Positions 32,970 to 41,471 are shown, counted from the stretch's first letter. The stretch is DNA of 42,258 nucleotides from an uncultured Oscillospiraceae bacterium (GCA_947168655.1 CAMVMU010000011.1:1-42258); one strand, 5' to 3'. Translations and numbers: made by a program. The notes: generated from the sequence alone by a model not told the origin.

Positions 32970-33827
32970 ATGAACACTGTCAATTGTGAGATCCTGGCGC
33001 CTGCGGGCAGGCCCACGGACATCATACCGCTGATCGAGAGCGGCGCCGATGCCATCTACGTGGGCCTCTCTGGCTACAGCGCCAGGCCCAAATCCTCCGA
33101 CTTTACCCTGGAGGAGATCGGGGAAGCCCTTGCCCGGGCCCATGAGAGGAACGTCAAACTCTTTGCCGCTGTGAACGCAAACGTTCCCGACGCAATGATC
33201 CCCCAGCTCTGCGAGAAGCTGGTGCAGCTTGACGAGATGGGCATAGACGCCCTGATCATCTCGGATTACGGCCTGATGAAGCGCGCCGCGGGCCTGATCC
33301 GGCATGCTCAGCTCCACGCCAGCACCCTCACGGGCATTTACAATTATGAGGACGTGAAAATGCTCCGGGAGATGGGCGTCAAACGGATCATCCTGTCATC
33401 GGATCTGTTCGTCGATGAGATCGCGGACATCATCGACCATGTCCCCGACCTGGACTATGAGATCGTGGCGGACGGCGGGATCTGCTTCAACTCGAACCGG
33501 CAGTGCCTGCTGCCCCATTTTGGCCAGAAGGAGTGCTACAACGTTTTCTGCCAGAAGGATTACATACTGCTCAAAGACGGAACTGCGCTGAAGCGGGCTG
33601 AGAGGATCGGCAACCGCCCCGGAAAGATCCACCATACCATGGGGATCTATCTCGGACTGGGAATCAGCTCGTTCAAGATAGAGGGAAGAACCAACGCTTT
33701 GGATTATATCCTGCAAAGGGTAAGGGACGCCGCGCAGAGCAAACGGTATTATGCAGAGCATGCCTCCGATATCCCGGGGATGATGCATTATATCCGGCGC
33801 AGCAACCGATACGGTGAGCAACGATGA
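32970..33827 (+). CDS. U32 peptidase-family protein, UbiU-like
   Basis: A 285-residue U32 protein: an EILAPAGRPTDIIPLIESGAD start and the GxDAxYVG strand, with cysteines C172, C179, C189 and C194 (ICFNSNRQCL, KECYNVFCQ) able to hold an iron-sulfur cluster. The C172/C179 spacing equals that of the first two cluster ligands I recall for E. coli UbiU (169/176). U32 proteins include tRNA and rRNA hydroxylation factors and the UbiU-UbiV pair, which hydroxylates ubiquinone precursors without oxygen. The adjacent second U32-like gene, sharing ATGA with this one, favours a heterodimer of the UbiU-UbiV kind. Confidence 0.83.
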   Translation: MNTVNCEILAPAGRPTDIIPLIESGADAIYVGLSGYSARPKSSDFTLEEIGEALARAHERNVKLFAAVNANVPDAMIPQLCEKLVQLDEMGIDALIISDYGLMKRAAGLIRHAQLHASTLTGIYNYEDVKMLREMGVKRIILSSDLFVDEIADIIDHVPDLDYEIVADGGICFNSNRQCLLPHFGQKECYNVFCQKDYILLKDGTALKRAERIGNRPGKIHHTMGIYLGLGISSFKIEGRTNALDYILQRVRDAAQSKRYYAEHASDIPGMMHYIRRSNRYGEQR

Positions 33828-34549
33828 AGCAGATATTTGTGAGCTGTGAAAGCTACGATGCCGAACGGGTGGAGCGTTTGTGCCGGGACAGTGACGTACA
33901 GGGCATCGTCCTGGGGGATCTGTTCTGCCAGAAGCGCATGTTCCCCAGAGCGGCGGCGGATCTGGTTTTGCTGATGAACCGCGTCCTCTCCTCGGAGAAG
34001 ACCGCCGTTTACCAGGCGCCGCTGTATGTGACGTGCAGAAACTGGGACGAGGTCGTGGCGATCCTCGATCTGATGGATTCCTTCGCCAAGCCGTCCTACG
34101 TCATCGTGCAGGACTTTGGAACGGCGGAGTGGATCGCCAAAACATACAAAAACCTCCGGCTGGTCTGGGGCCAGCTGGGAAGAGTGAGGGAGCTGAGGTA
34201 TTCAGAGGATTTCCTCGTTTTTCTAAACGAAAAGGGGTTCTTCGGCATGGAGACCTCAGACCCGGATCTGGCCCGGCGGCTCCGCCGTCACGCTCTGGTC
34301 CCGTTTGCCTGCAGCGCGGTTCTGCAGTATCAGACGCTGGGCAGAATATGCTATGTAAAGTATCAGCTTGGCGCTTGCGACAAGAAGGCCTGCACCACGG
34401 GGTGCTACTCCATGAGGGCCGAGGACGAACCGTTTGAGATGACGGTGGACGGCTATATGCTGGGCGAAAAATATAAAGCGATCTCTGATGAGACGTTGGA
34501 AAAGCTCTGTGAGGGCGGAGAGTGCTATCTGATAAAAAGGGGAGAGTGA
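33824..34549 (+). CDS. U32-like protein, UbiV-like partner
   Basis: A 241-residue protein starting at an ATGA overlap with the previous gene. Cysteines C35 (GDLFCQKRMF), C176 (GRICYVKY), C190 and C194 (CTTGC) match in position and in the final CxxxC the four cluster ligands I recall for UbiV (39, 180, 193, 197); C185 is additional. The N-terminal barrel strands are present, but the usual U32 signature is weak, as in UbiV. Together with the preceding protein it probably carries out an oxygen-independent hydroxylation or a related step. Substrate unknown. Confidence 0.78.
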   Translation: MKQIFVSCESYDAERVERLCRDSDVQGIVLGDLFCQKRMFPRAAADLVLLMNRVLSSEKTAVYQAPLYVTCRNWDEVVAILDLMDSFAKPSYVIVQDFGTAEWIAKTYKNLRLVWGQLGRVRELRYSEDFLVFLNEKGFFGMETSDPDLARRLRRHALVPFACSAVLQYQTLGRICYVKYQLGACDKKACTTGCYSMRAEDEPFEMTVDGYMLGEKYKAISDETLEKLCEGGECYLIKRGE

Positions 34550-34550
34550 G

Positions 34551-35999
34551 ATGAGCACAGCCGAGGAAACCAAGCGGTATGTCCGCAAATTCTACGAGGA
34601 GAATATCTGGGTCAACGATTCCCATTTGAGAAGGCTGGAGGAAGCCGTTGACCGTGACGGCCTTTCCGTGGAAGATGTGGATAGAGCCCTGGCAGAGCAC
34701 TCGCAGGCGGTGGCGTTTGCAAAGAGAATGTTCAGCGCTTCCTGCCGCGCCATGACCCGCAAGGATCTCTATTATCGATTTAACGAGACCATTTTTCCCG
34801 TGGGAAAACAAGCCGTCATTACAGTCTCCGGCATGTACAAATACCAGCGCATCAGCGGCCGGTTCAAAGTGGTCATATCGCCGTTTTACAACTACGCATA
34901 CGGCGCGCTGGAGCAGTATACGCCGTTCGTGACAGAGGTAACGGGAAAAGACAACCAGATTGAGATACTCTATTGCTTCGACCACGAGGACTTGTATGAC
35001 ATCAGCGTATTTTATCTGCTCGACGGCGAGGAGACCCTGTTTTTCAGGGGCAACGTCTATGCGCTGGAAGAGGATCTGTTCGGCAAGAAGTTTTACAAGG
35101 CGGATCTTCATATTCACTCGACCTTTTCGGACGGGTGCGAGGCGCCTGAGCTGGTGGCGGCATCCGCCAGAGAATGCGGGATGGATATCATTGCGGTGAC
35201 CGACCACAACAGCTTTTACGGCTCGCTGGCCGCTCGGGAAAGAGCAAAGGAACTCGGCCTTCATCTGACGGTCCTGACGGGAATCGAATATGCTATGGCC
35301 TATTCGCCGATGCATATTCTGTCGATCGGGGCGGAGAGAAGCGTTGACCGCAGCTTTCTCGGCAGTGATCTGGCGAAGTCGGGCAGGGTGTTGAAAATCA
35401 TCGAGGAGCATCCCGATCTCTCCTGCGACGCCGTTGCTTACGCCTGTACGCAGATCCTGCTCGACGAAATACAGAAGACAGGCGGTATCATCGTCCTGGC
35501 GCATCCTTATTGGAAGCCCATTCATGACAACGGGTCGAGGAAGGATACCCCGGAGAACCTGTTTGTTGAACTGGCCAAGGAAAAACGATTCACGGGATAT
35601 GAGCTCGTATCCGGCTCGCCCCTGGGGGAATGCCAGGTATCTCATCTGCAGGCCTCGCTGGTGCGCGAGATATCGGGCGGAGATATGAATCTGCCGCTCC
35701 TGGGCATCACCGATTCTCATCATTATACGTCCGACGATATCTGCGGAAAGCACTTCACCGTGATCATTTCGGACTCCAAGGGGGAAGAGGACGTCCTGGA
35801 GGCGCTGCGCAAAGGACTGTGCGTTCCGGTGGAGATAGAGAACGGCAAGCCGCTGTGCTACGGCAGCCACAGGCTGAACAAGCTGGCCATGTTCCTTGTG
35901 GGCAGCTATTTCCCGGAGAGAGACCGGCTGGCCCGCCTGGAGGCCATGATGGTCAAGGAAAAGTATTTATATAAAAGTACCTATACAACAGATGAGTGA
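34551..35999 (+). CDS. PHP-domain metal-dependent phosphoesterase, copy 1
   Basis: A 482-residue protein. The first 180 residues are an unrecognised alpha/beta domain ([11 protein letters not shown], then YKYQRISGRFKVV). The rest is a PHP hydrolase: DLHIHSTFSDG (185-195), TDHNSF (217-222), [26 protein letters not shown] and GITDSHHY hold the expected metal-binding His/Asp/Glu residues. PHP enzymes cleave phosphoesters or cyclic phosphates. It lies one base after the U32B stop. Its C-terminus is six residues longer than copy 2 owing to a small insertion before the stop. It likely acts on a phosphorylated intermediate of the cluster. Confidence 0.88.
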   Translation: MSTAEETKRYVRKFYEENIWVNDSHLRRLEEAVDRDGLSVEDVDRALAEHSQAVAFAKRMFSASCRAMTRKDLYYRFNETIFPVGKQAVITVSGMYKYQRISGRFKVVISPFYNYAYGALEQYTPFVTEVTGKDNQIEILYCFDHEDLYDISVFYLLDGEETLFFRGNVYALEEDLFGKKFYKADLHIHSTFSDGCEAPELVAASARECGMDIIAVTDHNSFYGSLAARERAKELGLHLTVLTGIEYAMAYSPMHILSIGAERSVDRSFLGSDLAKSGRVLKIIEEHPDLSCDAVAYACTQILLDEIQKTGGIIVLAHPYWKPIHDNGSRKDTPENLFVELAKEKRFTGYELVSGSPLGECQVSHLQASLVREISGGDMNLPLLGITDSHHYTSDDICGKHFTVIISDSKGEEDVLEALRKGLCVPVEIENGKPLCYGSHRLNKLAMFLVGSYFPERDRLARLEAMMVKEKYLYKSTYTTDE

Positions 36000-36078
36000 C
36001 AGGATGAGAAATGCCAGTATCGGGCGGAGCAGGGCTCATAGGTTCCCATGTATGCAGGGGATTCCGGAACGAAGACAG
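35992..36078 (+). pseudogene. Decayed 5' fragment of the UDP-glucuronate decarboxylase gene
   Basis: From the ATG overlapping the end of PHP copy 1, this stretch aligns with the first 89 bases of the decarboxylase gene (37538-37626): the last 51 bases align without gaps, including GCTCATAGGTTCCCAT opposite TTCATAGGCTCCCAT. Two bases are lost near 36016, shifting the frame, so the Rossmann motif GGAGFIGSH is destroyed. The frame stays open to TAA 36103-36105 (37 codons), just before PHP copy 2. It is a relic of the tandem duplication and is not expected to make a functional product. Confidence 0.85.
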
Positions 36079-36110
36079 AGAATACTATCTGATAAAAAGG
36101 AGTAAATGAG

Positions 36111-37541
36111 ATGAGCGCAGCCGAGGAAGCCAAGCGGTATGTCCGCAAATTCTACGAGGAAAATATCTGGTTACACGATCTGTATTTGAAAAGACTGGAG
36201 GACGCCATAGATCGTAAAGGACTATCCGTGGAGGATGTGCAGAGAATCATTGCAGAGCGCACGGACGCGGTGGCGTTTTCAAAAAGAATGTTCAGAACCT
36301 CCTGCCGCTCCATGACCCGAAAGGATCGGTATTATCGCCTCAGCGAGGTTGTTTTCCCCGTGGGAAAACAATCCGTGATCACGATCTCCGGCATGTACAA
36401 ATACCAGCGTCTCGGCGGTCGGTTTAAGGTGATTATCATGCCGTATTACAACTATCCGCAAAGCGCACTGGAGCGATATACACCCTTTATGACGGAAGTT
36501 ACGGCAGAAGACAACAAAATCAAGATCCCCTATGTTTTCGACCACGAGGACATGTATGAGCTCGGCGTATTATATCTGCTCGACGGCGAGGAGACGCTGC
36601 TTTTCAGAGGCTGCGTTTACGCACTGGAGGAGGATCTGTTCGGCAAGCAGTTCTACAAGGCGGATCTTCACATTCATTCCACCTATTCGGACGGGTGCGA
36701 GGCGCCTGAACTGGTGGCGGCGTCCGCCAGAGAATGCGGCATGGACATCATTGCGGTGACCGACCACAACGGCTTTGACGGTTCGCTGGTTGCAAAGGAG
36801 AAAGCAAGGGAATTCGGCCTTGATCTGACGGTCCTGACGGGGATCGAGTATTCCCTGTCCTATTCACCCATGCACATCCTGTCCATCGGGGCGGAAAGAA
36901 GCGTCGACTTCAGATTCCTCAGCTGTGATCTGGCGAAGTCCGATGAGGTGTTGAAAATCATCGAGGACCATCCCGATCTCACCTGCGACCCGCTTGCCTA
37001 CGCCTGCACGCAGGTCCTGCTTGACGAAATACAGAAGGTCGGTGGCATCGTCGTCCTGGCGCATCCTTACTGGAAGCCCGGTTATAACAACGGGTCGAGA
37101 ATGGATACCCCGGAGAACCTGTTCAGAGAATTGGCCAGGGACAAACGATTCACGGGATATGAGCTCGTATCCGGCTCGTCCCTGGGGGAATGCCAGGTTT
37201 CCAATCTGCAGGCCGCGCTGGTGCGCGAGATATCGGGCGGAGATATGAATCTGCCGCTCTTGGGTATCACCGATTCTCATCATTACACGACCGACGATAT
37301 CTGCGGAAAGCACTTCACCGTGATCATTTCGGACTCCAAGGGGGAAGAGGACGTCCTGGAGGCGCTGCGCAGGGGATTGTGCGTCCCGGTGGAGATGGAG
37401 AACGGCAAGCCCATGTGCTACGGCAGCCTCAGGCTGAGCAAGCTGGCCACGTTCCTCGTCGGCAGTTATTTCCCGGAGAGAGACCGGCTGGCCCGCCTGG
37501 AGGCCATGGCGGTCAAGGAAAAATATCTATACAATAAATGA
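36111..37541 (+). CDS. PHP-domain metal-dependent phosphoesterase, copy 2
   Basis: A 476-residue paralog of the preceding PHP protein, identical at the large majority of positions along its whole length. All metal-binding segments are kept ([45 protein letters not shown]). Differences cluster in the N-terminal 180 residues and around 265-285. The leader repeats the end of the U32B gene (CTATCTGATAAAAAGG), which supplies its ribosome-binding site. Retention of both open frames suggests both copies are used, perhaps with altered specificity in the N-terminal domain. It overlaps the decarboxylase gene by 4 bases. Confidence 0.88.
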   Translation: MSAAEEAKRYVRKFYEENIWLHDLYLKRLEDAIDRKGLSVEDVQRIIAERTDAVAFSKRMFRTSCRSMTRKDRYYRLSEVVFPVGKQSVITISGMYKYQRLGGRFKVIIMPYYNYPQSALERYTPFMTEVTAEDNKIKIPYVFDHEDMYELGVLYLLDGEETLLFRGCVYALEEDLFGKQFYKADLHIHSTYSDGCEAPELVAASARECGMDIIAVTDHNGFDGSLVAKEKAREFGLDLTVLTGIEYSLSYSPMHILSIGAERSVDFRFLSCDLAKSDEVLKIIEDHPDLTCDPLAYACTQVLLDEIQKVGGIVVLAHPYWKPGYNNGSRMDTPENLFRELARDKRFTGYELVSGSSLGECQVSNLQAALVREISGGDMNLPLLGITDSHHYTTDDICGKHFTVIISDSKGEEDVLEALRRGLCVPVEMENGKPMCYGSLRLSKLATFLVGSYFPERDRLARLEAMAVKEKYLYNK

Positions 37542-38476
37542 GTGATATGATGAAAAGAATTCTCGTTACGGGCGGGGCCGGATTCATAGGCTCCCATCTT
37601 TGCAGAAGATTGCTGGACGAGGGCGGCAAGGTATTCTGCCTGGACAATATGTTCACCGGCACCTATGACAATATCAGGGAACTCTACGAAAACCCCAATT
37701 TCGAATTCATCAATGCCGACGTGATCCATCCCATCCAGCTGGACGTGGATTATATCTTCAACCTCGCCTGCCCCGCCAGCCCGATCCATTATCAGTACGA
37801 CCCGATCATGACCTCCAAAACCAGCTTTATGGGCGCGCTGAATATGCTGGATCTGGCCAGAAGATGCCATGCCAGGATCCTGCAGGCAAGCACCAGCGAG
37901 ATATACGGGGATCCCCAGGTCCATCCGCAGACAGAGGACTACCGGGGCAACGTGAACCCCATCGGCCCGCGTGCCTGCTACGATGAGGGAAAGCGGATCG
38001 TGGAGACGCTGTTCTTCGACTATCACCGCAGGCACCGCGTGGATATCCGCGTCATCCGCATTTTCAATACATACGGCCCCAATATGCTGGAAAACGACGG
38101 CAGAGTGGTGTCCAACTTCATTATGCAGGCTCTGCACAACCGGGATATCACCGTGTACGGCGACGGCAGCCAGACCCGGAGCTTCTGCTACGTGGATGAT
38201 CTGATCAACGGCATGATCGCCATGATGCGGAAGGACAATTTCTATGGGCCCGTCAATCTGGGCAACCCCCAGGAGATCACCATTCTGGATCTGGCCCATA
38301 TGATCATCGAAAAGACAGGGTCCCGTTCCCGTATCGTTTTCAAGGAGCTTCCCGAAGACGATCCCGTGAAGCGGAAGCCCTGCATCGATCTGGCCAAGAA
38401 GGAACTGGGATGGGCGCCGGTGATCCCCATCAGCGAGGGCCTGGACAGGACCATCCGGTATTTTCAATCCAGATAA
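37538..38476 (+). CDS. UDP-glucuronate decarboxylase (UDP-xylose synthase)-like epimerase
   Basis: A 312-residue extended short-chain dehydrogenase. The NAD-binding motif is [10 protein letters not shown] (11-20). [14 protein letters not shown] and STSEIYGDP are typical of UDP-glucuronate decarboxylase, and the catalytic Tyr-Lys pair is Y148/K152 (CYDEGKR). [10 protein letters not shown] and [14 protein letters not shown] complete the family pattern. It converts UDP-glucuronate to UDP-xylose, using the product of the UDP-glucose dehydrogenase gene 0.9 kb downstream. The start is ATG 37538, 37547 or 37550; the first shares ATGA with the PHP stop. Confidence 0.92.
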   Translation: MSDMMKRILVTGGAGFIGSHLCRRLLDEGGKVFCLDNMFTGTYDNIRELYENPNFEFINADVIHPIQLDVDYIFNLACPASPIHYQYDPIMTSKTSFMGALNMLDLARRCHARILQASTSEIYGDPQVHPQTEDYRGNVNPIGPRACYDEGKRIVETLFFDYHRRHRVDIRVIRIFNTYGPNMLENDGRVVSNFIMQALHNRDITVYGDGSQTRSFCYVDDLINGMIAMMRKDNFYGPVNLGNPQEITILDLAHMIIEKTGSRSRIVFKELPEDDPVKRKPCIDLAKKELGWAPVIPISEGLDRTIRYFQSR

Positions 38477-38525
38477 CCAGCAAATGAGCGTGTGACGCCG
38501 GGCCTTGCCCACGGAGGGAGCAAAC

Positions 38526-39317
38526 ATGATCATCCATCCCGTAACCGCAGTAAGGCATGCGGTCTGTCCTGCGGCATACCGCAGGATCATCACAGCAAAA
38601 TACGATGAGGCGGAGGCCGTTATCAACTCCTTCGACCAGCCCCCTCTGACGGATGAGGTGTTCGAGGAATTCGGCATCCGCACAGTGGGCGATCTGTCGT
38701 CGTACCTGAGCAGACGGGCGGAGTACGGCGGCTATATCTCCGTGCCGTTTTCCGAGCGACTGGTTCTCATCCCCTTTCACAACGATTTTATGAATCGGTG
38801 GCTGCGGTTTGACAATCCCCGGGTGACGGCTTTCTATGATCAGCTCTATGAGGAGAGAAAGTCGGAATTCGACAGCCGGCAGCAATTTGACAGGGCGCGG
38901 TTTCGCATTGAGGAGGAGTTTCAGCTGAACGCGTGGCGGATGCCTCCCCTGGACAAGCGGATGCTTTTGGCTCCCATCAGCGGATGCTGGGACAAGCCCG
39001 AGCTTCTGGCCCATTTTCTGACGCTGAAGGGCTATCCCGTCAAAAGGCTGAGCTGCAACGACGGCAACAATCTGCGGGGACACTGCTTCTGCGTCTACTA
39101 TGACGGCAAATACTGGCGTCCGGCCGGGCGCTACCCCATCAAGAACCGGGATTATAAAAAGCTGTGCCGCACGATGCTGGATATCTTCCGGCGTGTGCCT
39201 ATGTTCAAGCATCCCGACCGCTGCCGCCTGATGGAGTTCGGGGCACCGCAGACAGGTGATACCGGCAGGGAATACGTTGAGCTGATCGACAACGGCTCCG
39301 TGGTCGTGCAATCCTAA
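38526..39317 (+). CDS. Transglutaminase-like fold protein (probable)
   Basis: A 263-residue protein. The segment GCWDKPELLAHFLTLKGYPV followed by GHCFCVYYDGKYW resembles the transglutaminase-like cysteine and histidine motifs (C154 and H186). The third residue, normally an Asp in a (V/L)DP segment, is replaced by RPAGRYP, so a standard triad is not complete. Residues 1-145 are not recognised. GGAGGGAG ends 5 bases before ATG 38526. Located between the UDP-xylose and UDP-glucuronate genes, it may make or break an amide bond in the product; this is a weak inference. Confidence 0.6.
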   Translation: MIIHPVTAVRHAVCPAAYRRIITAKYDEAEAVINSFDQPPLTDEVFEEFGIRTVGDLSSYLSRRAEYGGYISVPFSERLVLIPFHNDFMNRWLRFDNPRVTAFYDQLYEERKSEFDSRQQFDRARFRIEEEFQLNAWRMPPLDKRMLLAPISGCWDKPELLAHFLTLKGYPVKRLSCNDGNNLRGHCFCVYYDGKYWRPAGRYPIKNRDYKKLCRTMLDIFRRVPMFKHPDRCRLMEFGAPQTGDTGREYVELIDNGSVVVQS

Positions 39318-39374
39318 GAGAATAACCGGCGCGGCGATTGAAGCGAAAAATAAAGAATTCTCAGGGTGAAACAG

Positions 39375-40595
39375 ATGAAAATAGCAGTAGCAGGTACAGG
39401 TTATGTGGGCCTTTCCATGGCGGTGCTTCTGGCACAGCACAACACCGTCAAGGCGGTGGATATCATCCCCGAAAAGGTGGAGCTGATCAACCAAAAAAAG
39501 TCGCCCGTTCCGGACGAATACATCGAAAAGTATCTGGCGGAGAAGGAACTGGACCTGGAGGCGACGCTCGACGCGGCGTATGCCTATCGGGACGCGGACT
39601 TTGTGGTGATTGCCGTACCCACCAATTACGACAGCGGGAAGAATTATCTGGATACCTCTGCCGTCGAGACGGTCATCGGGCTCGTGATGCGGTTTAATCC
39701 CAACGCGATCATGGTGATCAAAAGCACCATCCCGGTGGGCTTCACGGTACATATCCGCGAAAAAACAGGCAGCAATAATATCCTCTTCAGCCCTGAGTTT
39801 CTGCGGGAATCCAAGGCGCTCTATGATAATCTCTACCCGTCGCGCATTATCATCGGCACCGATCCGGCGGATGAGCGGCTGATGGAGGCGGCGCACACCT
39901 TTGCCGGTCTCCTGCAGGAGAGCGCCATCAAGGAGCCGATCGACACGCTGTTTATGGGCTTCACGGAGGCGGAAGCGGTCAAGCTGTTTGCCAATTCCTA
40001 CCTGGCGCTGCGCGTCTCTTATTTCAATGAGCTGGACACCTATGCCGAAATGAAGGGCCTGAATACGCAGGATATTATCCGGGGTGTGTGTCTCGACCCC
40101 CGCATCGGCGCGCAGTACAACAACCCGTCCTTCGGCTACGGCGGCTATTGCCTGCCCAAGGACAGCAAGCAGCTCCTCGCCAATTATGACGGGGTGCCGC
40201 AGCGTTTGATGTCCGCTATTGTTGAGAGCAACCGCACCCGCAAGGACTTCATCGCGCAGCGCGTGCTGGAGCGGGCGGGCTTTGATTCGGGGGACAGCGC
40301 GGCGGAGCGCGGCGTTACCATCGGCGTATATCGCCTTACCATGAAATCGAACTCCGCCAACTTCCGGCAGAGCTCCATTCAGGGCGTGGTAAAGCGCATC
40401 AAGGCAGAGGGCGCGGCGGTGATCATCTATGAGCCCATGCTGGAAGACGGAAGCGCCTTCTTCGGGTCCCGGGTGGTCAATGATCTGGACGAGTTCAAGC
40501 GGCAGTCCGACGTCATCATTGCCAACCGCTGCGACAGCGAGCTTGAAAGCGTGCAGGACAAGGTCTATACCCGCGATCTGTTCGGAAGAGACTGA
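39375..40595 (+). CDS. ugd: UDP-glucose 6-dehydrogenase
   Basis: A 406-residue enzyme oxidising UDP-glucose to UDP-glucuronate with two NAD+. It has the N-terminal NAD motif [36 protein letters not shown], and the catalytic cysteine C259 in [13 protein letters not shown]. The length is typical of the short bacterial form. ATG 39375 is chosen because AGGGTGA is correctly placed in front of it; a GTG at 39366 overlaps that site. It is the last gene of the cluster and supplies the decarboxylase upstream. A structured hairpin follows. Confidence 0.96.
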   Translation: MKIAVAGTGYVGLSMAVLLAQHNTVKAVDIIPEKVELINQKKSPVPDEYIEKYLAEKELDLEATLDAAYAYRDADFVVIAVPTNYDSGKNYLDTSAVETVIGLVMRFNPNAIMVIKSTIPVGFTVHIREKTGSNNILFSPEFLRESKALYDNLYPSRIIIGTDPADERLMEAAHTFAGLLQESAIKEPIDTLFMGFTEAEAVKLFANSYLALRVSYFNELDTYAEMKGLNTQDIIRGVCLDPRIGAQYNNPSFGYGGYCLPKDSKQLLANYDGVPQRLMSAIVESNRTRKDFIAQRVLERAGFDSGDSAAERGVTIGVYRLTMKSNSANFRQSSIQGVVKRIKAEGAAVIIYEPMLEDGSAFFGSRVVNDLDEFKRQSDVIIANRCDSELESVQDKVYTRDLFGRD

Positions 40596-40633
40596 GATAA
40601 CGCAGATTCCGCAAATGCAAAAGCAGACAAAAG

Positions 40634-40696
40634 GAGAACACGGCTTGCACTCTCCGCCGGAATGAAGTGGCGGCAGAGACTGCAAACCGTGTTCTC
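40634..40696. terminator. Long imperfect hairpin between ugd and the SpoVA-like gene
   Basis: GAGAACACGG (40634-40643) pairs with CCGTGTTCTC (40687-40696), and inside it TTGCA pairs with TGCAA and CTCT-CCGCC with GGCGG-AGAG, leaving a 10-base loop. The T tracts are short. It lies between convergent genes and probably acts as the 3' end of both; a repeated intergenic element is an alternative. Confidence 0.6.
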
Positions 40697-40718
40697 TTAT
40701 GTTGAGAAATGATCTACC

Positions 40719-41471
40719 TTATTTATCAGGGTTCTTTCCGGCGAGGGCCAGCCCGCAGAGGGATCCCATGGCGACCAGAACGCAGTTGAGAAGCACCGTG
40801 ATCAAAAACGGAACCCAAATACCGGCGGCTGCCAGTATGCCCGTACCGTAAGCGCCATTGCCGCAGCCGACAGCGGTGACGGTGGCCCCTGCGCCTGTTA
40901 AGGTGTTCAGGGTGTCAAGCACGCCAAACCTTGTCAGCAAACCGCCGCCGATGGCGATCAGCGCCATTGCCACAATGGGGAAGGGGACTTTCGCCTCCGT
41001 CAGGAGCTGGGCAAATGCGCAGAGCAAACCGCAGACAACAAACGCCCAGAGAAACTGCATTCCCAGGGAAGGCGCTTCAACGGGTACGCTTCCTTTGTAA
41101 GGCCCCAGCACGAGACCCAGAACAAAAGCCACCACAAAGCCGGCGCCCAGGATCTTCATGATCATCCAAAAGCCCGCGAAAAAAGAAGCCAGCGTACCGC
41201 GTCCCGACCGTTTGGCGTCGGCACACGTCATGGCTGCCCCGAACATGAGGCCGCTGATGGGGAGGTCCGCCCCGTGTCCGCCGAAAGCCGCCAGCTTGAA
41301 GTACAACCCGCTGAGGATCAACGCGACGGAAACAAAACCATACGTGAGCATGGTTGCCGGCACGATCATATCGGACGGGATCGCTGTTTTGGAGATAACA
41401 AGGAAGATGACCTGGCCGATCAAGCCCATTAACCCGCCGACGAGAAAGCCCTTTACGATTCTTCTTATCAT
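40719..41471 (-). CDS. SpoVA-like membrane protein with two SpoVAC/SpoVAE-type domains
   Basis: A 250-residue integral membrane protein. The N-terminal half opens FLVGGLMGLIGQ, matching the SpoVAC start, and continues with LSGLYFKLAAFGGHGADLPI, like the SpoVA repeat (GLGxYDxxGxFAGAGTxxPI). The C-terminal half repeats the pattern: GVLDTLNTLTGAGATVTAVG. SpoVA proteins form the channel moving dipicolinate in and out of spores. This protein joins two such domains and is not next to the usual spoVA genes. ATG 41471 is favoured because GGGGT lies 7 bases upstream and the conserved start follows; ATG 41507 is possible. Confidence 0.78.
   Translation of the reverse strand: MIRRIVKGFLVGGLMGLIGQVIFLVISKTAIPSDMIVPATMLTYGFVSVALILSGLYFKLAAFGGHGADLPISGLMFGAAMTCADAKRSGRGTLASFFAGFWMIMKILGAGFVVAFVLGLVLGPYKGSVPVEAPSLGMQFLWAFVVCGLLCAFAQLLTEAKVPFPIVAMALIAIGGGLLTRFGVLDTLNTLTGAGATVTAVGCGNGAYGTGILAAAGIWVPFLITVLLNCVLVAMGSLCGLALAGKNPDK

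Larger units (their letters stand above)
34512..37626 (+). repeat. Tandem duplication of about 1.55 kb carrying the PHP gene
   Basis: Copy 1 runs from about 34512 to 36078 and copy 2 from about 36071 to 37626. Each contains the last bases of the U32B gene, a PHP gene, and the first bases of the decarboxylase gene. GAGGGCGG occurs at both outer ends (34512-34519 in U32B and 37619-37626 in the decarboxylase); the junction at 36071-36078 reads GAAGACAG, the same octamer with three G-to-A changes. Confidence 0.85.

Noticed and set aside
16346-40595. A conventional capsule or O-antigen locus
   Set aside because: There is no Wzx, Wzy, ABC exporter, priming sugar-phosphate transferase or chain-length gene in the run, while isoprenoid and radical SAM genes dominate.
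38430-40685. An open frame of 751 codons on the minus strand opposite ugd and the transglutaminase-like gene
   Set aside because: It covers two convincing plus-strand genes and has no ribosome-binding site or recognisable domain.
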